A DNA stretch of 64,000 nt, from NCBI GenBank assembly GCA_963931925.1, contig OZ007569.1, positions 7,227,957 through 7,291,956 of the forward strand, written 5' to 3'. Source of the stretch: Onchidella celtica. Its lineage: Eukaryota; Mollusca; Gastropoda; Systellommatophora; Onchidiidae. A model generated the notes under the pieces. That model was not told where the DNA came from. It searched no databases and saw only the letters and a program-made list of their open reading frames with translations. This document shows, piece after piece, positions 11,201 through 19,715 of this stretch (position 1 is its first letter; every line of letters begins with the position of its first letter). The position numbers and the translations under genes are program-made.

Positions 11201-12564
11201 TTCCGGATGTTGTTACGGATTTGCCGGGTCGCACTACGGTGATCCAGCACCAAATAAAGTTGACTTCGGATAAGCCAGTATTTCTTAGACCGTATCCGTT
11301 GCCTTTTTCTTCGAGAGATAGAGTCATAAAGGAAGTTGAGTCAATGTTGAAGTTAGATGTGATAGAACCATCAACATCGCCGTATTCATCACCCATCGTC
11401 CTCGTGAAAAAACTTGATGGATCGGTGCGGTTCTGTATTGATTTTCGAAGATTGAACACTATTACGGTAGGCGATAGGGAGCCTATTCCGTTTCAGGAGG
11501 AATTAATAGCTTCATTGGCCGGGTCCACGTGGTTTTCCAAGATAGATTTGACGAAAGGGTATTGGGAAATCCCGCTTACTGAGGAGTCTAAACAATACAC
11601 GGCGTTCCAAACGCCCATTGGATTATTCCAATTTAAGGTCATGCCATTTGGGTTGGTAAACGCACCAGCGACGTTTGCACGATTAATGAGATTAGTGTTG
11701 AAGGACATACCTAATGTCGTGTCATTCTTTGACGACATAGCATGTCATACGTCGACATGGTCTGATCATATTCAGACACTAACAGTAATTTTTCAACGAT
11801 TACGTCATTTTGGGTTAACTGCTAAACCCGCAAAGATGGATTTGGCATGTCCAGAGATAGTATTCTTAGGACATATTGTGGGTAGAGGTGTTCAGAGACC
11901 TGAAGTAACAAAAATTGACAAGTTAGTAGGGTTGCAAATCCCAAAAACAAAGAAACAAGTCAGAAGCTTAGTGGGAATTTTAAATTATTACAGAAAGTTC
12001 ATTCCAAATTTTTCCTCCTTGTCATCTTCTCTTACTGACCTTACTAAGAAGGGACAACCCGATAAGGTCCAGTGGACGTCTGAATGTCAGACATCATTTG
12101 ATAATTTGGTGACAGCATTATCATCGTCACCCATTCTGATATTACCCGATTTTCGATCTAATTTTATCCTCAGAACGGATGCGTCGGACTCTGGTGTCGG
12201 CGCTTGTCTTCTACAGGAGAAGAACGAATGTCTCCATCCTGTATGTTATGTCAGTAGGAAGTTATTGCAGAGAGAAAGAAAGTATTCTGTGATCGAGCGT
12301 GAGTGTCTTGCCATTGTCTGGTCCGTCCAGAAACTAGGACGTTATCTCATCATCATCATCATCATTGCCTTTCTCACCCTGGATCAGGGTATAGGCCACC
12401 AACAAACACTTTCCATCCCTCTCTATCATGGGCCAGTCTCTTTACATTATTCCAAGTCTTTCCGCTTCGTTGCACATCATTTTCTCTGGCTCTTCTCCAC
12501 GTTCCGCGCGGCCTTCCTCTTGATCTCTTGCCCTGGGGATTCCAATCCAATACCTTCTTCGTGA
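8287..12564 (+). CDS. Gag-Pol polyprotein of element 1; integrase core deleted, RNase H truncated
   Basis: This 1425-codon frame starts at an ATG in good context (AAATGG). Residues 1-135 are a charged coiled coil rich in QQEREAKDK-type repeats. The capsid region begins at about 152 (KLPTFDDRKDD), and 211-320 resembles a SCAN domain. Two CCHC zinc knuckles lie at 420-433 and 438-451. The protease has D-T-G at 538-540. Integrase keeps its HHCC zinc domain (H729, H736, C766, C769) and D799. It then jumps after V801 straight to the region before the C-terminal GPY module (WKGPY), losing about 175 residues that contain the second Asp and the Glu of the DDE triad. RT follows with FFDD (catalytic D1149 and D1150), then RNase H from D1298. 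From codon 1355 the frame reads an inserted LINE fragment and stops at 12562. The element 2 protein shares the same architecture and is intact. Confidence 0.9.
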   Translation: MAELQQLMKLGKELGLEGEELRGWIKEQQAEMRDERAKDREQEKKDKEEEREFKLKELHQQQEREAKDKQQEREAKDKEQEREFKQQEREAKTQEQEREFKLKELEAQQQERELKLKEIEAQVKIAELEIKKNSPTETVERQVHNKGGVRIKLPTFDDRKDDIDAFLYRFELNAQLQWGENKELWATYLASLLQGRALTYFKELQREDVKDYDKLKALLLRRFARTEEYFREQFRRARADTREDFAAFVARLTEYFANWVDLAHVGADFAKLKDLMIRDQLYASCHKDLVAFLKENEPATVQEASKLAEAYRTAHPSKPVARAYVQDAGYVAVVEGSPAGLRDRSRQRGAYSGQAQGQRRGYHQSPAYGSGKFDRAGGLGRGNGRGRFVTFADDRRHRDASSGRDGSRGPRPSAAQGAECWTCGRVGHFSRECRAAKCWNCGRADHISVNCPAGRIAANVDSSSSPCSPNKFHHAAACVTSDNGGGQYSKCPSCEKLLSSGVLPCGRKIPVINSCHTGGGLRVYPGFVGDEPISVLRDTGSTVVGVHRDCIRDSQLTGETVPCIQFSGAIEKLPMARIVIDTPFLSGEVEAVVGCFPGAQLIIGNVSRVVSPSDENVQAWSQSKGIDFCAAVETSRRVADKDKIRPLATPAVNLDITPERLARLQREDPSLNPCFGEARTEKTRKYKNGSSSFFVQGGILFRMYVTVASVQKQVVVPRSLIATVLRLAHDVPLAGHMGSARTKERVLKDFYWPSIHRDVRLYCKTCSACQKTTHKGRTPQTPLQKIPTVSETVKKVSIDLVDLRERLSSERTIAEEASSIASKRAKDYKDRGSKLRIFKPGDKVLLLLPTDHNKLLMTWKGPYVIERVVSKVDYAIHIDGASKVFHVNMLQRFYERPQYLCAQTRPEETVFSIACTGVVDQLDCDVSDTETQEELQIQLPELTATQGYRDVKINPDLTSSRSRELETLLASFPDVVTDLPGRTTVIQHQIKLTSDKPVFLRPYPLPFSSRDRVIKEVESMLKLDVIEPSTSPYSSPIVLVKKLDGSVRFCIDFRRLNTITVGDREPIPFQEELIASLAGSTWFSKIDLTKGYWEIPLTEESKQYTAFQTPIGLFQFKVMPFGLVNAPATFARLMRLVLKDIPNVVSFFDDIACHTSTWSDHIQTLTVIFQRLRHFGLTAKPAKMDLACPEIVFLGHIVGRGVQRPEVTKIDKLVGLQIPKTKKQVRSLVGILNYYRKFIPNFSSLSSSLTDLTKKGQPDKVQWTSECQTSFDNLVTALSSSPILILPDFRSNFILRTDASDSGVGACLLQEKNECLHPVCYVSRKLLQRERKYSVIERECLAIVWSVQKLGRYLIIIIIIAFLTLDQGIGHQQTLSIPLYHGPVSLHYSKSFRFVAHHFLWLFSTFRAAFLLISCPGDSNPIPSS

Positions 12565-12671
12565 TGCTGTTTCCTGGCCTCCTGAGAGTGTGGCCGATCC
12601 ATCTCCATCGCCTCCTACCAATTTCCTCTCTGACTGGGCTCTGTCTTGTTCTTTTCCATACAATTTCATTG
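12349..12671 (-). mobile_element. 5'-truncated LINE tail inserted in RNase H of element 1
   Basis: The minus strand of this roughly 323-bp insert encodes the C-terminus of a non-LTR retrotransposon RT protein: a WIGHTLRRPGNSI motif, then WNPQGKRSRGRPRGTWRR, ending at the stop near 12374. It then runs into an ATG-type trinucleotide tail (ATC repeats on the plus strand, 12349-12365). Orientation, 5' truncation and a short tandem-repeat tail fit LINE retrotransposition; an RTE-like clade is my best guess. The insert breaks the RNase H reading between Tyr-Leu (ending at 12348) and the continuation at 12672, and shifts the frame. No clear target duplication is visible. Confidence 0.82.
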
Positions 12672-12851
12672 CTGACGGGACGAGAATTTTGTATCCAGAC
12701 AGACCACAAGCCACTGACATTTTTGTCGAAGAATCGTTCGTCCAGCCCACGCTTGTCTAGATGGGCATTGGCTTTGCAGCCGTATACCTTCGTTATTCAA
12801 CCAATTCCAGGAACCAGCAATCATATCGCCGACTACCTTAGTCGAGCCTAG
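12672..12851 (+). pseudogene. Severed RNase H C-terminus of element 1
   Basis: After the LINE insert the RNase H domain resumes in a different frame, with the TDHKPLTFL motif, a SRWALALQPY segment and a normal end at LSRA followed by TAG (12849-12851). It aligns with the final 60 or so residues of the element 2 polyprotein. It no longer connects in frame to the upstream Pol, so it is unlikely to be translated as part of it. Confidence 0.88.
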
Positions 12852-13207
12852 GGGAAGATTTCAGGAGCTTATACATCGGAGGACAGGAACACTGACAGGA
12901 TCTGTGTGAATGAGTCGACTTTAAAATATTGACATTATAAATATGATATGAAGAATGGTTGATAGGTTGATTGGTTTTTGATTCTGTATTAGGTATTGTG
13001 TTTAGTTAGCTATTGATGATGTGATACATATATGCATATTGCAGGCCATATTGATCCCCATATTTTCCCCTGATTTCGGTATTTTATATACTAGGGGAAC
13101 TGCTAGGTCATTTTTTTTAGTGTAGGTATTGCTCACGCTCACTCGTTGATAGTCATCTTGATGCGATTTGAAATTAATTGCATTAATTTTTTTTGGGTGG
13201 GGGATGA
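12852..13207 (+). other. 3' untranslated region and polypurine tract of element 1
   Basis: There is no open frame here. The final bases before the 3' LTR, GGGTGGGGGATGA at 13195-13207, form the purine-rich primer for plus-strand DNA synthesis. Element 2 has nearly the same tract (GGGGTGGGGGATG at 60872-60884), which supports common ancestry. Confidence 0.75.
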
Positions 13208-14398
13208 TGTCACGAGTGGAGTGAGTGCAATTAAGGGGATTGCTACAGAGCGGGTGTAGAGTAAAAAGGGCTCACAGTAGACAAGTAAGTTAAGCGTGCT
13301 GTTGTGAGTAGTGGGAGGGTCTGAATGAGGCGAAAGCGCTGTATTACTATCACTGCAAGTTAGAAGGTCCTACGGAACGGACCTGTGAATAAGAGCCCAT
13401 CGGGCAGACATAAGGGGAGCAGTCGAGAAGACTAGTGAGAGAGTCTTTCCAGTGATGACTGGTATGTAGAACGTTGATTGATTATTATGATTGATGTATT
13501 ATATTATAGTCGTCTATTACCATGATGTAAATAAGTATATGTGAGGAATGTGGAAGTCCTTGATATTGGATATAGCAATGTGCGCCATGAGCGATAGATG
13601 AAAGTGAGTTCATGGATTTGTAGCGCGAGTGAGTAGTGTGTACTCCGATGGAAGTGTGTTACCGTAAGATGTGTGGTGAGTGAAAGGTGAACTAGTGTGT
13701 GTACGCTTCATGGGTTGTAAGGAGAGGTGGAGTGAATAGGAATGGTAGGGTATTATACCAATGTAATGTTATTCTTGTAGGTGTCGAGGACGGGCCGCAG
13801 AGCCACCTCGATGAGCACAGGGGATAGGCCAGCATAGGGCCGGAGGCCACACATAGGCCAGAAGTGAGGCTGTCAGTGCAGGACAGTAGAGGCACATAAA
13901 GTCGTGGCAGTCAGGCCACGGACAGGGACGTAGATATGAGCGTGAATGTGATAATGCACTATTGCCATGTTGAGGGGCTAGTGAACTAATAATGTACTGG
14001 TGAAATGATAATGTCTATTGAAATGATAATGTGTTATTGCCCTGCTGAGGTGCTAGGGGAATGCTAAGGTGTATGACAATAGGAAGGTGATATTGAGAGA
14101 CTGCGGTGCCAGTGAATTATTAATGTGCTATTAAGACCCTGAGGGGAGAGGCTGAGGCCGAAGTGCCTTTAGGAGTAACTACCGGATTGTGGATCCGAGG
14201 GAGAGTGTGTCTGAGAATAAGGCCGTTGTACGGCAGTTGATTTCAATAATATAATGTATGTAATTGCGCTATTATTTGTATAATTATGGTTAATAAATGT
14301 GTGAGTCTGATGGATTGTTCTGTTAAGTGTTAACTTGTTTGTTCGTGATTGTTGTCCTGTCATAACTTATTACATCTCCCAGTCTGGGATTTGTGACA
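13208..14398 (+). repeat. 3' LTR of element 1
   Basis: This is 1191 bp and matches 6148-7338 except at two positions I could find. It ends TTGTGACA at 14398 and is followed directly by the CCAAC target duplication (14399-14403). Two differences in about 1.2 kb indicate a geologically recent insertion, assuming no gene conversion. Confidence 0.93.
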
Positions 14399-14504
14399 CC
14401 AACCCTCACCCGCACCCATCCCACGTGAGCCAGTTCTCCGGTCCCTGGTTAACTCATGTAATATGAAGAAAGTCACATATTATTAAGCAAAAGTGCGCAC
14501 AGGT

Positions 14505-15201
14505 TGGTTCCTCCTGCCCTGCTCGACAGCTTCACCCCACTGGCCTATGCGTAGCCTTCGGCCCTATGCTGGCCTATCCCCTGTGCTGCTCGCTCACCGC
14601 GGGTGGCTTCTCGGCCCGACCCCGGCACCTACAAGAAGAACATTACATTGGTATAATACCATACCATTTCTAACCACTTCACCCCTCATTACAAACCATG
14701 AAGCGTACACACAATAGTCCACCTTTCACTCACCACACATCTTACGGTAACACACCTCCACCGTACCACACAGCACTCACTCTCGCTACGAATCCATGAA
14801 CCTAACTGACATCTATCGCTCATGGCGGACATTTCTATACACAATAATCACTGACTTCCACATTCCTCACATACACTTATTTACATCATGGTCATAGGCG
14901 AATATAATACATCAATCATCATAATTATAAATCATAGTTCAACCTACCAGTCATCACTGGAAAACACACAACAATCTCCCGACTGCCTCTGATCTCACGT
15001 CTGTCCCCTGGGACTCCTTAACTTGCAGTGATTGTCAGTACAGCGCTCTCGCCTCATTCCGACCCCCCAACTCACAACATTTCACGCTTTAACGTTAACT
15101 AACAGAAGTCAATATAGGTGAGCAGCCTCACTATCCCGTGAGTCAATCCCTCACTTCCATGCCCCCGTAATCCTTGAATCCCGCTCACTCCACTCGTGAC
15201 A
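14505..15201 (-). mobile_element. Old, diverged antisense LTR fragment of the element 1 family
   Basis: Read on the minus strand from 15201, the sequence begins TGTCACGAGTGGAGTGAG and follows the element 1 LTR for about 690 bp, with many substitutions and small gaps. Shared phrases include GGGATAGGCCAGCATAGGGCC and the TTATACCAATGTAATGTT region. Homology fades near 14505-14520, corresponding to about position 690 of the LTR; 14404-14504 is unassigned. Its opposite end and internal region are not seen here. It is much older than element 1, which inserted about 100 bp away in the opposite orientation. Confidence 0.85.
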
Positions 15202-15216
15202 ATCATCATCATCTCC

Positions 15217-15570
15217 TGAAACTTTATGACCATGTGACCAAAAATGATGACATTTTGCCTACTGCGTCAGTGGTTGACGATGAATTACGTGGACACATCC
15301 ATTTGGGACAAAATCCAGTCTTTCATAATTACATGTATTATGTATTAGCCACATGAAGATATGCACTGGCATTGAGCAAAATCAAAAAGTATCATCGAAA
15401 TTTTCATTCTTCGCCTCTCTTTGCACATTGTTGTTGACAGCCAAGTTCATCATACCCCCTTGGTCTTTCAGCGAATCCAATTTCCATTACTAATGTGACC
15501 TGGGTTTAGATATCTAGCATGTTGCAATGAAATTTGCAAAATTTATCGTGCTCGAGTCGGCTAGGCTTAG
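15217..15570. repeat. Dispersed repeat B, copy 1
   Basis: This segment shares ordered blocks with 19428-19715: TTGACGATGAATTACGTG, then ACACATCCATTTG, then ACAAAAT, and further on AATTTGCAA and CTCGAGT-G-CTAG at similar spacing. The copies are substantially diverged and carry no convincing coding frame. The family is unknown to me. Confidence 0.55.
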
Positions 15571-16023
15571 TAGCCTACATGTAAAAAAAGATGCAAATGG
15601 ACAACAATAATAGCAATACTATTTTTGCTAACATCACCGAGCCAGCTAAAGGTTAATAAACTCTGTACGGGGAAAAGGTAACTTGAGAGAGATTAAAATT
15701 GAAGGATTTAGAAAATTAAACATTAGATAAAAAACAATATATAAAAAAAAGTCTGTAGATGCGATATCTAAAACAACATTTTTTCATTTAAATTTGATGT
15801 GGAATATGGAAATCTAAAACGATGACCGGGAAAACCGAAAAGAAACGAGACAAACATACAATATATTTTTTTAAAATGAAACCAGAAAAGCACGATGTTT
15901 GTCTTAAATTACACATGTTTCCAAACAAGTTTACATTACAGTGCTTAAAAATGCCAGTGATTGCATTTTCTCTTTGTAGAATATTTTTATATCATTTCAC
16001 TGTGTTTTCTTCCCTTGTGGTTC
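15571..16023. other. Non-coding stretch
   Basis: The sequence is AT-rich, with poly(A) patches and no recognisable gene. The 96-codon open frame beginning at 15822 runs into the GA repeat and has no recognisable domain. Confidence 0.5.
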
Positions 16024-16348
16024 CTCGTACCTACATAGGAGAAAGAGGGGAGGGAGAAGAAAGAGTGAGAGAGAAAGAGGGGGGAGAGATAGAGAGAGGG
16101 GCGGGGAACTAGAAAGAGAGAAAGAGGAGAGGGAGACAGAGAGAGGGGGAGAGAATGAAAAAGAGAGAGAGGGAGAGACGGATATAGAGAGGGAGAAAGA
16201 GAGAGGGGGAGAGAGAGAGAGAAAGTGGGAGAGGGGGGAAATGGGGAGGAAGAGGGAGGGAGAGAGAGAGGAAGAGTGATAGAGGGAGGGAAATACAGAC
16301 AGAGAGAGAAAGAGAGAGGGAGAGAAAGAAAATGAGAGAGAGAGGCAA
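16024..16348. repeat. Imperfect (GA)n microsatellite
   Basis: About 325 bp of GAGAGA sequence is broken by GGG, GAAA and occasional C or T interruptions. The long Ser/Leu/Pro-rich open frames on the minus strand are translations of this tract and should not be read as genes. Confidence 0.9.
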
Positions 16349-16927
16349 TACGATGAAACTAGAATACCGTTCGTGCTGTAAAAGACAACGTCTGAGCAAT
16401 TCATATGAAAATAACACACACAAAAATAATGCTTCTCGTGACAGGGAAAGTTGGACAGATTAACATTTCAAGTAACATGATCTTTTCTCACACGGGACTA
16501 ATCATGAACTGGGAATCAATTCGTCGTCCATCTCACAGACTGGCGTATCGATGACATTGGTGGGTTTTAGTTACAACTACACGCCATTGCACGTGGTAAG
16601 ATGCGTATTATTATGTGAATTCTCACAAACTGAAGGAACGATATCTTTAACAGTTTTAAAGTTATAAAAAGGAACGTTTTTGCTCTACGTCACAAAAGGT
16701 AACCAAAGCTTTGAAACGCTTTCCTTTAAAATGAGAACAACTGTTGATACTCCAGTATGCGAAATGGGAGACAAATGGTAGGGCTGCTTGGCCTTCTCAA
16801 TATTTCATTTTTTTTTTTCGTTTTTTTTCCCCCTGCTTCCATCAGGAATCCAGATCCTGCCTTCACTCTTGATAATAAATCAAATAAAACGAAACCCTTG
16901 CCGTCAAGTTCCTGCCAGCTTGAAACA

Positions 16928-17217
16928 ATCATTTTAAGGGTCAAAGAAATAGCCTTTTGAAGACTAAAGAAACAGCCCCTTGTGAGGATTAGCAAACAGC
17001 CCTTTTGAGGGGCTAACGTTCACTAGCGTACATCTATGGGGGCTAAAGAAACACCCCTTGTGAGGGTCTACATACAGCCCTTGTAAGGGCTAACTAACAG
17101 CCCTTGTGAGGACTAAAAAAAGCCTTTGTGAGGGCTAACAAACAGCCCTTGTGACGGCTAACAAACAACCCGTGTGAGGGCTAACAAACAGCCCTTGTGA
17201 GGACTAACAAGCAGCCT
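16928..17217. repeat. Hairpin-forming minisatellite, unit about 25 bp
   Basis: About ten to eleven degenerate units share the consensus core AGCCCTTGTGAGGGCTAACAA. Each unit contains the self-complementary AGCCCT-TGTG-AGGGCT (6-bp stem, 4-base loop). The first units are more diverged and include an interruption around 17013-17035; central and right-hand units are the most alike. Confidence 0.85.
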
Positions 17218-18565
17218 TTCTGTGTGCTACAGAAGAAAAGGAAACTACCACGAAGAAAGAAAAGGAAAAGAAAGCCGAGATGAGAAACAAGAAGAAATGA
17301 CAAAAATCAAGAAGAAGAAGAACAACAACAACAAAAAAGTGAAATGCAAAAACCCAGAGAGCCATCACGAAAGACAAAGATCTGTACATTAAGCTCCTGC
17401 CAACCTCCCACCACCTCCACCCACTCCCTATTCTCAACCAGCCAAACGAAATTCACAGTCAAAAATTGGCTTTTTACCAATTTTTGTAAAAAATTTGCTT
17501 TGAGCCTGGCTGTGACCCCAGTTTTTCTGTGGCTTTTATACTATTTCGCCCAAATGAAATTCAGTGTAATTCACATAATAGTTTTTATTGTTTTTTTTTT
17601 TCATTTGCTACCAAGAGTTAAGAAATTTCGAAAACGGATTACCCCTGGATTAAACGGATTAAAAAAAAATCACCCCTGTCATACGTTAGCAAAGCTGCAG
17701 GATTTAATTCATTTCTGTACAAAAAACCTGGCGCAAGAGGGCTCAGGTTAAAACCTTGCACAGGTCTGGATTCAGTCTAACGTGCCTGACTAGAAACCCA
17801 AACGTCAATACCGGGAAAGAAAGTACCGACCCCCCCCCCCCTTTTTTTTCCCTCGAAAAACAACAACAACAACAAAAAACAGGCAAACAATCAAAAGCCA
17901 ACAGTTTGCCTTACCTGGCAAATGAGTTTATTACACGAACAAGGGAAAAGTAAAATTAAATAGTTTGATACTAGGGTTACAAACAGATCGATTGTAAATT
18001 AAATGTAATTAGCGACTTGCAGATAAACAGAGAAAGGATTATGTATATCTAGGATGATCCCTGCTTATTTTGAAGGGTACGGGGGGGGGGGGGGTAGCAA
18101 ACAACAAAGAAATAAAACAAAACAATGAAGTCCATAAAACATCGCATATCACAATAGATCTAACGCGTTTCCATATGCACACGCATTATGTATTGTAGAT
18201 GCTTGCCATTTGACAGCGATCGCACAACATGGCCTATTTTCCAAATCACCAGCGTTAGCATGACGCTGTTTTTTGTATCGGCCAATCTTATTATACTCAA
18301 TGTAAATGTAGATCTCAATATTTCATGTATAATGAAGATAAAAAAACAACAACATTAGTATATTCGTCTAGCTCCTGGCAACAGGCAGGCAACCAGGATG
18401 TAAAGTATTTCTGGAAGTTTGCCTGGTTGGCTTTTGTCATAATGTCGTTCCTCCCTTCTACTTAAATAAAAAAAATTGTTATTGCTTCACTTTCTCCACT
18501 TTGTGTATAATTTACATGTATTCGCTGGGCTTTTCATGGTTGGGTAATGTTGCAATAACGGAATG
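17218..18565. other. Non-coding stretch
   Basis: No gene is recognised. A 135-codon plus-strand frame (17344-17751) has a hydrophobic middle but no recognisable domain and is AT-driven, so I treat it as chance. C (17830-17841) and G (18081-18094) homopolymer runs are present. Confidence 0.45.
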
Positions 18566-18590
18566 ATTGTATTATCTATCTGTCTATCTA

Positions 18591-18640
<50 letters not shown>

Positions 18641-18713
18641 CATCCGTCCGTCCGTCTGTCCGTCTGTCCGTCTGTCCGTCTGTCCGTCTGTCTGTCTGAC
18701 TGTCTGTCTGTTT
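18566..18713. repeat. (TCTG)n tetranucleotide microsatellite
   Basis: The tract starts with TCTA/TCTG units, becomes nearly pure TCTG and then alternates TCCG with TCTG. This is a simple repeat with C/T and T/C variant units clustered in its right half. Confidence 0.95.
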
Positions 18714-19427
18714 TTATACCGGTAGTGACTCAAACTTGAACTTCTTTTGAATTAAGTAGCATTACAAGCGTGTTTCAGTCCCAGTAGTGAGCGAGGTCTC
18801 ATTAACTCCAATAGTCCCCATGTCACAATAAGACTGAGGCAAAACAGGAGTGACTAACGATGCTAAGGCAGTGTTCATTATGTGTGTTGCGAGAGTTCTC
18901 AGACGTTGGATTACATCAACAGCAACAACAACAGCAATAACAAACAGACAGACAGACTAGTGATGATATGAATAATTGCTTTGTTCAGCAGCTACAGACA
19001 CTGTGGTATTAATCAATAACAAAAAGAAAGGTAGTTACTACACAAGCAAACGTACATATTCCTAATTGGGTGGCATTTCTCCATGCAGTTGCAAGAACAT
19101 GTAAGGGATTTACATTAAATAGGACTGGATTATGTAGAATGCCATGCATAAAATGCGTTAACTCGGAGGGGTGAGAGAGGGGTTGTCCCTGCATCTGAAA
19201 ATTGTGCAACGGGGAGGGCAGGGGTCTGGGAAATATAAGTACGCTTTTCAAGTAAGGTAACAAATTGAAAAAAAAAAAGTGTGAAAAAAAGGCGAATGCA
19301 CCAGACAGGTTGTTGAATTACATAAAAATCAAATGCATGTAGTTATTAGCATCATCATACTATAATGGAGCTAGAGTGTGAACACGTGAATCACCCAAAA
19401 CTTCGTGACTACATGAGTAAAACCTAT
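18714..19427. other. Non-coding stretch
   Basis: I find no gene, RNA or repeat boundary that I can support in this interval. Short open frames lack recognisable features. Confidence 0.5.
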
Positions 19428-19715
19428 GAAACTTTGTGTACAACCTCGATTTTTGACGATGAATTACGTGAACACATCCATTTGTTACAAAATAGAGTTC
19501 TTAATATTATTTATTTACAATTTTTTTAACTGTAAAAAAAAAAAAGAAAAAAAAAACGCATTTTACATAGTATAAAGTCGAAAATTATGACAGAAATTTC
19601 ACAGTCTTTACATTGAATCCAAATGCCTTTATTAAAGCGACATTCTAGGTACATGTATACGGTTGGGCTTTGTATTAAAGAATTTGCAATACTTATTTTG
19701 CTCGAGTTGTCTAGT
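19428..19715. repeat. Dispersed repeat B, copy 2
   Basis: This is the partner of 15217-15570, in the same orientation, with the shared TTGACGATGAATTACGTG and CTCGAGT blocks about 245 bp apart (about 280 bp in copy 1). An A-rich tract at 19536-19556 interrupts it. No coding function is visible. Confidence 0.55.

Larger units (their letters stand above)
6148..14398 (+). mobile_element. Element 1: Gmr1-like Ty3/gypsy LTR retrotransposon, defective
   Basis: This is an 8251-bp element with two 1191-bp LTRs (TGTCAC at the start, GTGACA at the end), 5-bp target duplications, a tRNA-Pro-type primer binding site, one Gag-Pol frame (8287-12564) and a purine-rich tract before the 3' LTR. The Pol order is protease, integrase, RT, RNase H. 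This places integrase before RT, as described for the Gmr1-like group within Ty3/gypsy. Two lesions make it non-autonomous: most of the integrase catalytic core is missing in frame after residue 801, and an antisense LINE tail splits RNase H. The LTRs differ at only two positions that I found (6214 G versus 13274 A; 7151 G versus 14211 C), so the insertion is recent. Confidence 0.93.

Noticed and set aside
12303..12671. First two-thirds of a 182-codon plus-strand frame as coding
   Set aside because: It reads the LINE insert in antisense; only the part from 12672 is genuine RNase H sequence.
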